From positions 186,001 through 250,000 of the forward strand of contig CANRFF010000001.1 of NCBI GenBank assembly GCA_947629825.1: DNA of 64,000 nucleotides, read 5' to 3'. The number at the start of each line of letters is the position of its first letter. Within the stretch, counting starts at the first letter, position 1. The position numbers and the translations under genes were made by a program. Under the pieces are notes generated by a model. That model had not been told where the DNA came from and searched no databases. It was given only the letters and a program-made list of their open reading frames with translations. The stretch is from an uncultured Anaeroplasmataceae bacterium. GTDB lineage: Bacteria > Bacillota_I > Bacilli_A > Acholeplasmatales > Anaeroplasmataceae. This document shows positions 34,400 through 44,079 of this stretch, in pieces.

Positions 34400-35860
34400 A
34401 TGGAATTTTTGGAAGATAAGAAAATGGTGGTATTTTTTTCGAAAAGAATGAAATTGGAAACGGTGATTCATAAATTGTCGGCTTTGAGCAGTGAACAGAT
34501 CGTCGGCTTTTTTGAAAATCGCGGATTGCGGTTGCCTCGCAGACTTCATTGTCTGGCACTGGTCGATACGCTCAATCAGAGTATCCCGAAATTGAATTCT
34601 TTATCGATGAGCAAAGATGCGTTTGAAAAACTGGCTTATTATCCGAATTATACGGAATTTCAACTGCAGAATTTATTCGGAAAAATCGGCGATTTGCAGG
34701 ATTTCATCTATTATAAAGAAAGTTTATGGACAATTATTATCAAAAATTATTCGGCGATCAATCTGACCGACGGGGAATTACAGTATCTTTTAACCATCAA
34801 AAAGTTACCGATGGAAGATTTTGCGACGTACAGTTTGAATGTATCAAAGATTTGTGCGGATTTGGTCGATGAATACGACGGCTGTCCGATTTCGAAAATC
34901 GAAAAGAATCTGATGAATTCCTATACGATCGAAGAGATTCGGTTGTTGGCTCAAAAATACGACTTTACGATTCCGGAACGATTGAAAAAAGAAGAGTTGG
35001 TTTCTTATACGAAAGAGATTTTGAAAAACAAACGCAAATTGACGAAGACGCTGGAAAAAGAAATCGATCAGATGACGCTTTTACAGTTGAGTTCTTTCTG
35101 TTCGTTTCACAAGATTTTATTATCTCCGAACTTGAAAAAAGAAGAGGCCATTTATCTGTTTCTGTTTTTGATGAAAAAGAATTCCCATCCGCTTTTGGAT
35201 GTGAAAAAATTATATGGCTTGGATGAAGTTGTTCCGCTCAAATTCCAAGTGGATTTGGATGCGATTCAACCATTTGGGAAAGGTGAGGCAAGAAAGGTTA
35301 TCTATTTGGAAGGAGAAACCATTCCGAAAGAGAAAGTGGCGTTGGATCCGCTTGCGGAAATGACGGTATCGGATGAAGAACTCGAAACGGATCAAACCGT
35401 TTTGAAAGATTCGGAAGTACCGGCCGAAGTGTCTACAGAAGAAACACCTTCTTCTGAAACGGAGGAGGCACCGGTGTCTTCGGAAGAAGAATTGATTTCT
35501 AAAGAAACGATAGAACCGGATTCGTCTTCAAAAGAGCCTTCTATGGAACGTACGGAACCGAAAGAAGAAACGCCTGTGGAAGAAACAGTTGAGGAACCGG
35601 CGGAAGAAACTCCTGTGGAAGAAGCAGTTGAGGAACCGGCGGAAGAAACTCCTGTGGAAGAAACAGTTGAGGAACCGGCGAAAGAAACTCCTATGGAAGA
35701 AGAGGAGACTTCTTTGGAAAATTCATTGGAAGAAAGTCCGTACTTTAAAAACAAAAAGATGATTTCGAAAAAGAAAACCATTTTATTAAGCGTTTTGGGA
35801 ATCGGCGGTGTCATAGTCGTCATCGCTTTGGTATGGATGGTAATGAAACACTTTGGATAA
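34400..35860 (+). CDS. Tail-anchored protein with SAP-like helical motifs and acidic repeats
   Basis: A 486-residue protein of no recognised family. The N-terminal 300 residues are helical and contain at least three SAP/HeH-like elements (SSEQIVGFFENRGLRLP, TIEEIRLLAQKYDFTIPERLKKEEL, LLQLSSFCSFHKILLSPNLKKEE), a fold often used to bind DNA or RNA. Residues about 320-450 are extremely acidic and hold the 13-residue repeat EETPVEETVEEPA. The end is one transmembrane helix (TILLSVLGIGGVIVVIALVWMVM) with a tiny tail, so most of the protein should face the cytoplasm. It sits 16 bases before mutS. No function is claimed. Confidence 0.8.
   Translation: MEFLEDKKMVVFFSKRMKLETVIHKLSALSSEQIVGFFENRGLRLPRRLHCLALVDTLNQSIPKLNSLSMSKDAFEKLAYYPNYTEFQLQNLFGKIGDLQDFIYYKESLWTIIIKNYSAINLTDGELQYLLTIKKLPMEDFATYSLNVSKICADLVDEYDGCPISKIEKNLMNSYTIEEIRLLAQKYDFTIPERLKKEELVSYTKEILKNKRKLTKTLEKEIDQMTLLQLSSFCSFHKILLSPNLKKEEAIYLFLFLMKKNSHPLLDVKKLYGLDEVVPLKFQVDLDAIQPFGKGEARKVIYLEGETIPKEKVALDPLAEMTVSDEELETDQTVLKDSEVPAEVSTEETPSSETEEAPVSSEEELISKETIEPDSSSKEPSMERTEPKEETPVEETVEEPAEETPVEEAVEEPAEETPVEETVEEPAKETPMEEEETSLENSLEESPYFKNKKMISKKKTILLSVLGIGGVIVVIALVWMVMKHFG
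35564..35700 (+). repeat. 39-bp tandem repeat in the acidic region (three copies plus a partial)
   Basis: Units start at 35564, 35603 and 35642, with a diverged half unit from 35681. Each encodes EETPVEE(T/A)VEEPA. Being a multiple of three and nearly identical, copy number can change without frameshift. Confidence 0.92.
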
Positions 35861-35876
35861 ACAGGTGGTGAGCAGT

Positions 35877-38426
35877 ATGAAAGAAAAAGAACTCAAATAT
35901 ACGCCGATGATAGAGCAATATCTCGAAATTAAAAAATCTTATCCGGATACGATTCTTTTTTATCGTGTCGGCGATTTTTACGAAATGTTTTTTGAAGATG
36001 CCCATCTCGGTGCGAAAGAATTGGAGTTGGCTTTAACGGGCAAGGATGCCGGTGTGGAAGAACGGGTACCGATGTGCGGTGTTCCGTTTCACGCTTATGA
36101 AACTTATGCGGAACGGCTGATTTCCAAAGGATACAAAGTGGCGATTGTGGAACAGATTGAAGATCCGAAATCGGCTCAGGGTCTTGTCAAGCGCGGAGTG
36201 GTTCAGATTATTACTCCCGGGACCATTGAATCGGGTCTGGATTCGAAAGTAAGCAACTATATCGCAAGTATCATTTATGTTGAAAAAGAATATGTTTTGT
36301 GTTACGGAGATCTGACGACGGGAGAAAGTTTTTTAACGAAATTCAAGCGTCTGGAAATGTTGGAAAATGAGATTTTGTCTTTGCATATCAAAGAAGTGAT
36401 CCTTTCCGAAGATGCTTTTTTGGCCAAAGCGGAAGATTTTTTCCGTCGCAATCGCATTTTGATTTCCAAAATCCAAGACGTTTCCGTTCCGGCGGAACTT
36501 TCTTCGATTGTGGAAGAAATCGATCCGGTTTATTACGGGGCGATCGGTTTGTTGATTCACTATTACGAAGAGACGAAAAAACAATTTCCGAAGCATTTGA
36601 AAAAAGTTCAGAATTATACGACTCGGGATTATTTGCGTTTGGATGCGTTCACGAAGAAAAATTTGGAGATTTGCGAAACGCTTCGATTGAATCAGAAAAA
36701 CGGAAGTCTTTTGTGGCATTTGGATCGCTGTGAGACGGCAATGGGTTCCCGGATGCTTCATAAATGGTTGGATAAACCATTGGTGGATATCGAAGAAATC
36801 GAACATCGTCTGGATTTTGTTCAGGCGCTGAATGAGAATTTTTTGGTCAGAGAACAGTTGAAAAATTATTTTAAAGATGTTTATGATTTGGAACGGATTA
36901 TCGGAAGAATCACTTCGGGAGGAGCCAACGCCAAAGATCTGGTTTGGCTCAGAAGATCGCTTTTTCATATTCCGGAAATGAAAGAATTGATTTCTTCTTT
37001 GGGAGATTTCGGTCAAAAATTTTCGCAGAAAATGCCAAATCATCGCTCACTTTATCAATTGTTGGAACAATCTCTTGTGGAAAATCCTCCTTTGTCCATC
37101 AAAGAAGGCGGAATGATTTTGGACGGGTACAGTAAAAAACTGGATGAAGTGAAAGAAATTTCCAATCATAGTAAAAAATGGATTCTGGATTATGAGGCGA
37201 AACAAAAAGAATTGACCGGAATCAAAACGTTGAAAGTCGGATACAATCGGGTTACCGGATATTATATCGAAGTATCCAAAGGGGCGGTTGCGAATCTGCC
37301 GGAAGATATTTTATACGAACGGAGAGCCACTTTGGCGAATGCGGAACGGTTTATTACTCCGGAATTAAAGGAATACGAAGATATTGTGTTACATGCGACC
37401 GATCAGATCGAATCGCTGGAATATGAAATTTTTTTGGAGTTACGGAAAACTTGCGCCACTTATATCACGAGTTTGCAGGAACTGGCGGATTCTCTTGCGA
37501 CAATGGATTGTTATATCGCACTTTCGACGGTGGCGGTGGAGCAAAATTATACCCGACCGACGTTTAATACGAAAAGAGAAGTTCATATTGTCGACGGAAG
37601 ACATCCGGTGTTGGAAGCCATTTTGAAAACGGGATATATTGTCAATGACGTGGAAATCAATCAATTCAATATGATGTTGATTACCGGTCCGAATATGAGC
37701 GGAAAATCGACGTATATGCGGATGTTGGCAACCATTGTCATTTTGGCTCAGATTGGTTCTTTTGTTCCGGCGAAAGTGGCGGATCTCATGGTTTTTGATG
37801 CGATTTTCACAAGAATCGGCGCTTCCGACGATTTGGTTTCCGGACAATCTACTTTTATGGTGGAAATGATGGAGGCCAATTATGCCATTACGAATGCGAC
37901 CAAGAACAGTTTGATTTTATTCGATGAAATCGGTCGTGGAACGGCGACTTACGACGGAATGGCGCTCGCTCAGGCCATTTTGGAATATATTCACGAACGG
38001 ATCGGCTGTGTTACGTTGTTTTCGACGCACTACCACGAATTGACCCGATTGGATCAAAAGTTGAAGCGATTGAAAAATGTTCATGTCGAGGCGAAAGAAA
38101 CCAAAGAAGGAGTGGCTTTTTTGCATAAGGTTTTGGATGGACCGACCGACAAGAGTTACGGGATCAATGTGGCTTCTTTGGCGGGGCTTCCCAAATCTTT
38201 GTTGGCCAGAAGCAAACAGATTCTGGATTCACTCGAAGAAGAAAATTCGACGCATAAATCGGTAACTTTGGATTTGTTTAATTTCGAATCTTTCGAACAA
38301 CAACCGGAAATCGTCGAGGAAAACCAAGCGGAACAAATCAAAAAGCGTTTGGATGAAGTGGATGTGAATCGCCTGAGTCCTTTGGAGGCGTTACAGTTGT
38401 TGTATGAATTGAAGGAGGTTCGATAA
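35877..38426 (+). CDS. mutS: DNA mismatch repair protein MutS
   Basis: An 849-residue mismatch sensor. The mismatch-wedge motif GDFYEMF (residues 32-38) with the Phe-x-Glu pair is intact. Connector, lever and clamp regions follow, and the ATPase has Walker A TGPNMSGKST near residue 603, the Walker B segment LFDEIGRGTATYDG and STHYHEL. The ATG at 35877 is right behind AGGTGGTGAG; the frame opens earlier at a TTG inside the previous gene's end. It recognises base mismatches and recruits MutL, encoded one base further on. Confidence 0.98.
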   Translation: MKEKELKYTPMIEQYLEIKKSYPDTILFYRVGDFYEMFFEDAHLGAKELELALTGKDAGVEERVPMCGVPFHAYETYAERLISKGYKVAIVEQIEDPKSAQGLVKRGVVQIITPGTIESGLDSKVSNYIASIIYVEKEYVLCYGDLTTGESFLTKFKRLEMLENEILSLHIKEVILSEDAFLAKAEDFFRRNRILISKIQDVSVPAELSSIVEEIDPVYYGAIGLLIHYYEETKKQFPKHLKKVQNYTTRDYLRLDAFTKKNLEICETLRLNQKNGSLLWHLDRCETAMGSRMLHKWLDKPLVDIEEIEHRLDFVQALNENFLVREQLKNYFKDVYDLERIIGRITSGGANAKDLVWLRRSLFHIPEMKELISSLGDFGQKFSQKMPNHRSLYQLLEQSLVENPPLSIKEGGMILDGYSKKLDEVKEISNHSKKWILDYEAKQKELTGIKTLKVGYNRVTGYYIEVSKGAVANLPEDILYERRATLANAERFITPELKEYEDIVLHATDQIESLEYEIFLELRKTCATYITSLQELADSLATMDCYIALSTVAVEQNYTRPTFNTKREVHIVDGRHPVLEAILKTGYIVNDVEINQFNMMLITGPNMSGKSTYMRMLATIVILAQIGSFVPAKVADLMVFDAIFTRIGASDDLVSGQSTFMVEMMEANYAITNATKNSLILFDEIGRGTATYDGMALAQAILEYIHERIGCVTLFSTHYHELTRLDQKLKRLKNVHVEAKETKEGVAFLHKVLDGPTDKSYGINVASLAGLPKSLLARSKQILDSLEEENSTHKSVTLDLFNFESFEQQPEIVEENQAEQIKKRLDEVDVNRLSPLEALQLLYELKEVR

Positions 38427-38427
38427 G

Positions 38428-40164
38428 ATGTCTAAAATTATGAAACTTCCTTCGAAACTGGCAAATCTGATTGCGGCCGGGGAAGTGGTGGAACGTCCGG
38501 CTTCCGTCATCAAAGAACTGGTGGAAAATGCGATTGATGCGCATGCCACCGTCATTCAGGTCTTTTTGGAAGACGGCGGACTTCGGCAAATGAAAGTCGT
38601 CGATAACGGAGAAGGAATGGATGAAGAAGATTTGAAACTGGCGTTTTTGCCTCATGCGACTTCGAAAATCCGCACGGAATATGATCTTTTTCGGATTTCC
38701 ACTTTGGGGTTTCGCGGGGAAGCGATTGCCTCGATTGCGGCGGTTTCGACGATGCAGATCATTTCCAGTCAGGACGGTACCGGCGGATATCAGGTGACCT
38801 ATAAAGCCGGCGTGTTCCAAAAAGAAGGTCCGATCCATTCCAATCGGGGAACGACGGTGATTGTCGACGGTTTGTTTTTCAATACACCTGCCCGTTTGAA
38901 ACATCTGAAATCGGCCAAAAACGAATTGGCTTCGATTTCTTATCTGATGGATCGATTGGCTTTGGCTCATCCCGAAATTCGGTTTCAGTTGATTCACGAT
39001 CAGAAGAAAATTCTTTCGACCTCTGCTTCCGGGAAAACCGAGGATCTGATGGGAGAAATTTATGGGTTGGAAGTTGCCGGAAATTTTTCGGAAGAAGAAT
39101 ATCTGTCCAAAGATTATCGTTGTAAATTGATTTTGGTTCAACCGTCGGTGTATCGTTCCAACAAATTGGAGATGACGTTGATTGTCAATGGAAGATATGT
39201 CCGGAATTATGCGGTTTATAAGGCGATTACGGAAGGATATTCGACCTATTTGCCGATTGGGAAATATCCGATTGCGGTGATTTATCTGACGATAGATCCT
39301 CAGCGAATCGATGTGAATGTTCATCCTGCGAAAACGGAAATTAAAATTTCTTTGGAAGAAGAATTTTGCGAAGAATTGAAAAATAAGATTCAAGAAGTTT
39401 TGGGAAGAACGACTTATATTCCGAACCGAAAGATTCCTTCTTTGAAAGAATCTTATCTGAAAGAAAATATTTTCGACTTTCCGCAATCGGCCCCAGAGCC
39501 TTCTTTGAAGCAAGAAGTGCCATCAAAAGAAGAAATTCCGGAATCGGATTCGCTATTTTCTTTTGAAGATCCGACCGAACGGATTCCTTATATGGAATAT
39601 ATCGGGCAAGCGTTTGGGAAATATCTGTTGTTTCAAAACGATTCCGGATTATATCTTTTGGATCAGCATGCGGCAGCAGAGAGAATCAATTACGAAAAAT
39701 ATTATGAATTATTGGGAAAAAACGATCAACCTTCCAGTGAACTGTTGGTTCCTTTGATGATGAGTTTTACCAAAAGCGAAGCGTCTTATGTGGAAGAACA
39801 CCTTTCGGAATTCGAAAAAATCGGGTTTACGTTGGAAGCCATTTCGGCGCAGGATTTTCTCGTCCGGCGGGTACCTCTTTGGATTCAACCGGAGGATATC
39901 GAACAAAGAGTCGAAGAAATTTTGTCTTTGTTGATTGAAAATAAAAAAATCGAGATCATCGCTTTCCGGGATCAGATTGCCAAGCAAATCAGTTGTAAGG
40001 CTTCCGTCAAAGCCAATCACGCTTTAAGTTCGTTGGAAGTAAGTGCGCTTTTGGAACAACTTTCCCATTGTAAAAAACCATTTACTTGCCCGCACGGACG
40101 ACCGGTTTTCATTCATTTTTCTCTTACGGATTTGGATAAGATGTTTGAAAGGATTCAAAAATGA
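38428..40164 (+). CDS. mutL: DNA mismatch repair protein MutL (nicking type)
   Basis: A 578-residue GHKL ATPase: AAGEVVERPASVIKELVENAIDA, DNGEGM, and TLGFRGEAIASI. The C-terminal half keeps the endonuclease motif DQHAAAERINYE (from residue about 412) and CPHGRPVF, which bind the metal in MutL proteins of bacteria without MutH. It should therefore nick the strand itself. It is separated by one base from mutS and overlaps miaA by four bases (ATGA). Confidence 0.98.
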   Translation: MSKIMKLPSKLANLIAAGEVVERPASVIKELVENAIDAHATVIQVFLEDGGLRQMKVVDNGEGMDEEDLKLAFLPHATSKIRTEYDLFRISTLGFRGEAIASIAAVSTMQIISSQDGTGGYQVTYKAGVFQKEGPIHSNRGTTVIVDGLFFNTPARLKHLKSAKNELASISYLMDRLALAHPEIRFQLIHDQKKILSTSASGKTEDLMGEIYGLEVAGNFSEEEYLSKDYRCKLILVQPSVYRSNKLEMTLIVNGRYVRNYAVYKAITEGYSTYLPIGKYPIAVIYLTIDPQRIDVNVHPAKTEIKISLEEEFCEELKNKIQEVLGRTTYIPNRKIPSLKESYLKENIFDFPQSAPEPSLKQEVPSKEEIPESDSLFSFEDPTERIPYMEYIGQAFGKYLLFQNDSGLYLLDQHAAAERINYEKYYELLGKNDQPSSELLVPLMMSFTKSEASYVEEHLSEFEKIGFTLEAISAQDFLVRRVPLWIQPEDIEQRVEEILSLLIENKKIEIIAFRDQIAKQISCKASVKANHALSSLEVSALLEQLSHCKKPFTCPHGRPVFIHFSLTDLDKMFERIQK

Positions 40165-41057
40165 AACCGAAAGTTTTGGTGATTGTCGGCCCGACGGCGG
40201 TCGGAAAAACTCAAATTGCGATCCGTCTTGCCCAAAAATATCAATGTGAGATTATCAGCGGAGACAGTGTGGCGGTCTATCGGGGATTGGATATCGGTTC
40301 TGCCAAACCTTCCAAAGAAGAACAGGAACTGGTCAAACATCATCTGATTGATGTGGCAGACCCTCAATATCAATATAGCGTTGCGGATTTTCAAAAAGAA
40401 GCGCAGGCGATTATCAATACCAAAGAACGCATCATCATTTGCGGAGGGACGGGTTTATATATTCAGTCCGTTTTGTTTGATTACGAATTTGTCGCTGCCA
40501 AACGAGATCGTTCTTTTGATCAAAAGTATGCCGATTGGCAGACGGAAGATCTGTACCGACTGCTTTTGTCTTCAGATGCACAGTTGGATTCGGATAAGAT
40601 TCATCCGCATAATCGAAGAAGAATTCTGAGAGCCTTGGAAGTTTTGGAAAAAAGCGGTTCGTCCATTCATTCGTTTCATCACGGCAAAAATCCGAAATAT
40701 GATTTTTATATCGTCTATTTGACATTGCCCAGACATATTCTTTATGAACGGATCGATCGTCGGGTGGATGAAATGTTTCGGCAGGGTCTGGAACGGGAAG
40801 TTTTCGATCTTTACCAAAACAACGTTTCTCTTCATGCGATCGGGTATAAAGAATTCATTCCCTATTTTGAACAAAAATGTACTTTGGACGAAGTCAAGGA
40901 AAATATCAAAAAGAATACCCGACATCTTGCGAAACGGCAGGAAACGTGGTTTAAAAATCAGTTGCCTTCTCATTTTTACGAAGTTTCTTTGCAGAATGTC
41001 GATCAGACAGTAGAACAAATCGAAAATGATATAAAGACTTGGATGGTGACGAAATGA
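40161..41057 (+). CDS. miaA: tRNA dimethylallyltransferase
   Basis: A 298-residue enzyme that adds dimethylallyl to N6 of A37 in tRNAs reading UNN codons. P-loop GPTAVGKTQ at the start, ISGDSVAVYRGLDIGSAKPS (the family usually has DSMQVYRGMDIGTAK, so Met-Gln is replaced by Val-Ala), HHLIDVADP, and GGTGLYIQSV. AIGYKEF and the helical C-terminus are also typical. Coupled to mutL in front and aroK behind by ATGA overlaps. Confidence 0.96.
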   Translation: MKPKVLVIVGPTAVGKTQIAIRLAQKYQCEIISGDSVAVYRGLDIGSAKPSKEEQELVKHHLIDVADPQYQYSVADFQKEAQAIINTKERIIICGGTGLYIQSVLFDYEFVAAKRDRSFDQKYADWQTEDLYRLLLSSDAQLDSDKIHPHNRRRILRALEVLEKSGSSIHSFHHGKNPKYDFYIVYLTLPRHILYERIDRRVDEMFRQGLEREVFDLYQNNVSLHAIGYKEFIPYFEQKCTLDEVKENIKKNTRHLAKRQETWFKNQLPSHFYEVSLQNVDQTVEQIENDIKTWMVTK

Positions 41058-41533
41058 AAATTTATTTGGTTGGTCTTCCGGGAAGCGGGAAAACCACTGT
41101 CGGAAAAGCTCTGGCGCAAAGTTTGGGACTTGGTTTTATCGACTTGGATCAAAAAATCGAACAGGAAGCGACGATGTTTATCGATGAAATTTTCGCATCC
41201 TACGGAGAAAAATTTTTTCGGGCGCTCGAAACCAATGTTTTAAAAGAAGTAAAGACGGAAGACAATGTGGTGATTTCCACCGGAGGCGGAATCGTCTGTA
41301 ATAAGAAGAACAAAGAATATATGAACGGAGTCGTCATCTATCTGACTTGTCCGTTACCGGTGATTGAAAATCGTTTGAAAGAAGATCCGGCGATTCGGCC
41401 TTTGATGAAAAAGAATTCCATTGAAGCGTTATTTGCCGAACGGGACGAACTTTATCGATATTTTATGGATGTTTCGGTCGAAAATGTCGATTTGTCTCAA
41501 TGCGTTAAAAAAATTGCGGAGGTATTGAAATGA
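41054..41533 (+). CDS. aroK: Shikimate kinase
   Basis: A 159-residue nucleotide monophosphate kinase-like enzyme that phosphorylates shikimate in the aromatic pathway. Walker A GLPGSGKTTVGK, the shikimate-binding Asp in FIDLDQKIE, Arg in FFRALE, STGGGIV and the lid Arg in DPAIRPLM are all seen. The ATG at 41054 overlaps the miaA stop; the open frame from 41039 uses a TTG with no ribosome binding site. With aroQ behind it, it forms a small aromatic-pathway pair. Confidence 0.95.
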   Translation: MKIYLVGLPGSGKTTVGKALAQSLGLGFIDLDQKIEQEATMFIDEIFASYGEKFFRALETNVLKEVKTEDNVVISTGGGIVCNKKNKEYMNGVVIYLTCPLPVIENRLKEDPAIRPLMKKNSIEALFAERDELYRYFMDVSVENVDLSQCVKKIAEVLK

Positions 41534-41952
41534 AAAAGATATTGGTCATTCACGGTCCCAATCTCAATCTGTTGGGGCTTCGTCCGAAAGAACACTACGG
41601 AACGATGACGTTGGCGGAAATCAATCGTCAAATGCAGATTCATGCCGCCCCTTCTTGGGAATTGGAATTTTTTCAAAGCAATTCCGAAGGAGAAATCGTG
41701 ACTAAAATTCAACAGTCTCTGTCGGCCGATGCGATCATCATCAATCCGGCGGCATATACCCATACGAGCGTGGCGATTCGGGACGCTTTGGAAATTTTTC
41801 CGAAAACGAAAATCGAAGTTCATCTTTCCAATGTCGACCAACGGGAGGATTTCAGAAGAATCAACTATATCCGGGACGTCTGCGATGTTTGTTTCAGCGG
41901 GAAATTGGCGGAAAGTTATCTGGATGCGATTGAGTATTTGAAAAAGAATTGA
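41530..41952 (+). CDS. aroQ: 3-dehydroquinate dehydratase, type II
   Basis: A 140-residue type II dehydroquinase that makes 3-dehydroshikimate. The family start IHGPNLNLLGLRPKEHYG includes the catalytic Tyr and flexible-loop Arg; INPAAYTHTSVAIRDAL and the catalytic His in EVHLSNVDQREDFR are present. It overlaps aroK by ATGA. Its last codons contain the -35 of the efp promoter. Confidence 0.96.
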   Translation: MKKILVIHGPNLNLLGLRPKEHYGTMTLAEINRQMQIHAAPSWELEFFQSNSEGEIVTKIQQSLSADAIIINPAAYTHTSVAIRDALEIFPKTKIEVHLSNVDQREDFRRINYIRDVCDVCFSGKLAESYLDAIEYLKKN

Positions 41953-41966
41953 GAATATGATATAAT
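41938..41966 (+). promoter_or_regulatory. Promoter of efp
   Basis: TTGAAA (41938-41943), exactly 17 bp, perfect TATAAT (41961-41966). The -35 lies inside the end of aroQ. Confidence 0.85.
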
Positions 41967-41998
41967 ACATATTAGTTTATAATTATAAGGAGATTTTT

Positions 41999-42556
41999 AT
42001 GGTTTCAAGTAATGATTTTAAAAATGGTATGACGATTCTGTATGACGGTCATATGTATAAAATTTTATGGTTTATGCATGTAAAACCGGGCAAGGGTGGA
42101 GCATTTGTCAAAACAAAACTTCGGGATTTGCGTTCCGGTGCCGTTGTAGACGTCACTTTCAATGCGGCTGAAAAAGTGGAAAAAGCAATGATTGAAAAAG
42201 TGAATATGCAATATTTGTATGATTCGGGTCAGTCATTGGTCTTTATGGATACGAACACTTACGAACAAGTGGAATTGCCGTACTCTTTGGTAGAATACGA
42301 AAAGCAGTTCTTGGTTGAAAATACGGAAGTGAATATCGAAAAATTCGGTGAGGAAGTACTTGGGGTCAATTTGCCCGATAAAGTGACGCTGAAAGTTACC
42401 AAATGCGATCCTGCCGTACGTGGAGATACCAAAACCAACGCTTTGAAAGATGCTTATGTGGAAACGGGTTTATTGGTAAAGGTACCGATGTTTATTGAGG
42501 AAGGAGACGAAATTATCGTTTCTACGGAAACCGGGAAGTATTCCAGTAGAGCGTAA
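41999..42556 (+). CDS. efp: Translation elongation factor P
   Basis: A 185-residue, three-domain factor that rescues ribosomes stalled at polyproline stretches. The tip loop HVKPGKGGAF has Lys32 at the position of the modified residue; B. subtilis carries 5-aminopentanol there, while E. coli uses beta-lysyl-lysine on Lys34. C-terminal domain VKVPMFIEEGDEIIVSTETGKYSSRA is standard. A clear ATAAGGAGA and its own promoter suggest strong expression. The modification enzyme is not in this window. Confidence 0.97.
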   Translation: MVSSNDFKNGMTILYDGHMYKILWFMHVKPGKGGAFVKTKLRDLRSGAVVDVTFNAAEKVEKAMIEKVNMQYLYDSGQSLVFMDTNTYEQVELPYSLVEYEKQFLVENTEVNIEKFGEEVLGVNLPDKVTLKVTKCDPAVRGDTKTNALKDAYVETGLLVKVPMFIEEGDEIIVSTETGKYSSRA

Positions 42557-42574
42557 TTTTAGGAGTGAAAAAAA

Positions 42575-43966
42575 TTGGACATACAAAGGTCGATTTTGTT
42601 AGTTTTTTATGCAGAAGGAGCAAAATTTAATACGGGCATCTTTATTTTGATGTTGGTATTTATTGTTTTATCGGCGTTTTTTTCCATGTCGGAAACCGCT
42701 TTTTCGAGCGTGAATATCGTCAAATTGCGTTCGGCGGTCGAAGATCGGAAAAGAGGTGCCAAAAAAGCACTGGAATTGGCGGAAAATTTTGAAAAAACCG
42801 TGACTTGTCTTTTGATTGGAAATAATATTGTCAATGTGGCCTTATCCACCATTGCGGTTGGTTTTTTCGCCCAATTGATCATTTTCAATCAGTGGTTGGA
42901 TCTGGCGTCTACGTTAATTATCACTTTGGTATTGTTGATTTTCGGTGAAGTGTTGCCGAAAACGTTCGCTAAAAATAATCCGGAAGCCATTGCGATTAAG
43001 GTTTCTTACATCATCTATGTTTTATCGATTTTGTTTTATCCGTTCATTTTGTTTTTTCAGGGATTGCAAAAATTGGTTCGCAGAAAACCGACAGACAACA
43101 CGATGATGGACGAAGATGAACTGTCTATTTTGATTGATGATATGGAAGAACAAGGAACGATTGAAACCGATGAGGCGGAAATTATCCGGAACGTTTTCGA
43201 TTTGAAAGATCGTTGCGTAGAAGATATCATGGTTCCGCGAATCGAGATGCAGGCGTTGGACTATAACTCTACATTGGATGAGGTCAAACAGTTTTTTTTA
43301 GAACAATCTTATTCGAGAATTCCGGTATATAAAACCGATAAAGATCATATCGTCGGAATTTTGTATGAACGTGATTTTTATCCGGCACTTTTGAAAAATT
43401 CGAAAATGTCTTGGAAAAAACTTCTTCGCCCGGTATTGTTTGTCTCCGGACAGATGAAAGTAGACGATTTGATTGTCCAGTTTCAGACTTCCAAAAATCA
43501 CTTGGCAATCGTCAGTGGAGAATACGGAGATGTCTTGGGACTGGTTACGATGGAAGATGCGCTGGAAGAACTGGTCGGTGAAATTTACGATGAACATGAT
43601 ATTGCCGGTCAGGATGATTTGTTCTTCGAGCAACAACCGGACGGCTCTTATATGATTGATGCCGAAATGTATGTGGATGATTTATTCGAACGTTTGGGAA
43701 TCGGAGATATTCCCGAAGATGTTCCTTCGAAATTATCCGGCTGGTTGTTCGCCAAATGCGAAAGTATTCCGGAAGTCGGGTTTACCATGAAGTATGTCGC
43801 TTGTTATACCAAACTGAACGAAGAGACCGAAAATTATGATGATTATGCCAAAACGTTGATCTTTTCCATTGCGGAAGTCGATGGTCGGAGAATTCACCGG
43901 GTCAAACTGGAAATTACCGATGCGACGGAAGAAGAAATCGAACAGTGGAAAGATGAAGAAGAATAA
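42575..43966 (+). CDS. CNNM / CorC_HlyC family membrane protein with CBS domains
   Basis: A 463-residue integral membrane protein. An N-terminal DUF21/CNNM domain with three to four transmembrane helices has the marker FFSMSETAFSSVN. A CBS pair follows (DIMVPRIEMQALDYN, YSRIPVYKTDKDHIVGILYERD, LVTMEDALEELVGEIYDEHD), then a CorC_HlyC C-terminal domain from about residue 360. Relatives are Mg2+ or other divalent-cation transporters or efflux regulators, often misnamed hemolysins. The start is the TTG at 42575, six bases after AGGAGTG. Confidence 0.92.
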   Translation: MDIQRSILLVFYAEGAKFNTGIFILMLVFIVLSAFFSMSETAFSSVNIVKLRSAVEDRKRGAKKALELAENFEKTVTCLLIGNNIVNVALSTIAVGFFAQLIIFNQWLDLASTLIITLVLLIFGEVLPKTFAKNNPEAIAIKVSYIIYVLSILFYPFILFFQGLQKLVRRKPTDNTMMDEDELSILIDDMEEQGTIETDEAEIIRNVFDLKDRCVEDIMVPRIEMQALDYNSTLDEVKQFFLEQSYSRIPVYKTDKDHIVGILYERDFYPALLKNSKMSWKKLLRPVLFVSGQMKVDDLIVQFQTSKNHLAIVSGEYGDVLGLVTMEDALEELVGEIYDEHDIAGQDDLFFEQQPDGSYMIDAEMYVDDLFERLGIGDIPEDVPSKLSGWLFAKCESIPEVGFTMKYVACYTKLNEETENYDDYAKTLIFSIAEVDGRRIHRVKLEITDATEEEIEQWKDEEE

Positions 43967-43984
43967 CGATTTCAAATTTATATG

Positions 43985-44035
43985 AAAATCGAAAATGACA
44001 CTGATTTTGATCGGTGGTTGTTTTCGATTTTTTTG
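43985..44035 (+). terminator. Long two-part terminator after the CNNM gene
   Basis: Outer stem AAAATCGAAAA (43985-43995) / TTTTCGATTTT (44021-44031), inner stem CACTGAT / ATCGGTG with a TTTG loop, then T-run. Confidence 0.9.
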
Positions 44036-44057
44036 TCTTTTTCATTCCTTTTTTGCA

Positions 44058-44063
44058 TAAAAT
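44058..44063 (+). promoter_or_regulatory. Possible -10 element upstream of murG
   Basis: TAAAAT only 17 bases before the start codon; no clear -35 (TTTTTTGC region). Weak, but a promoter is needed after the terminator. Confidence 0.3.
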
Positions 44064-44079
44064 GGGATAGGTGATGTTT

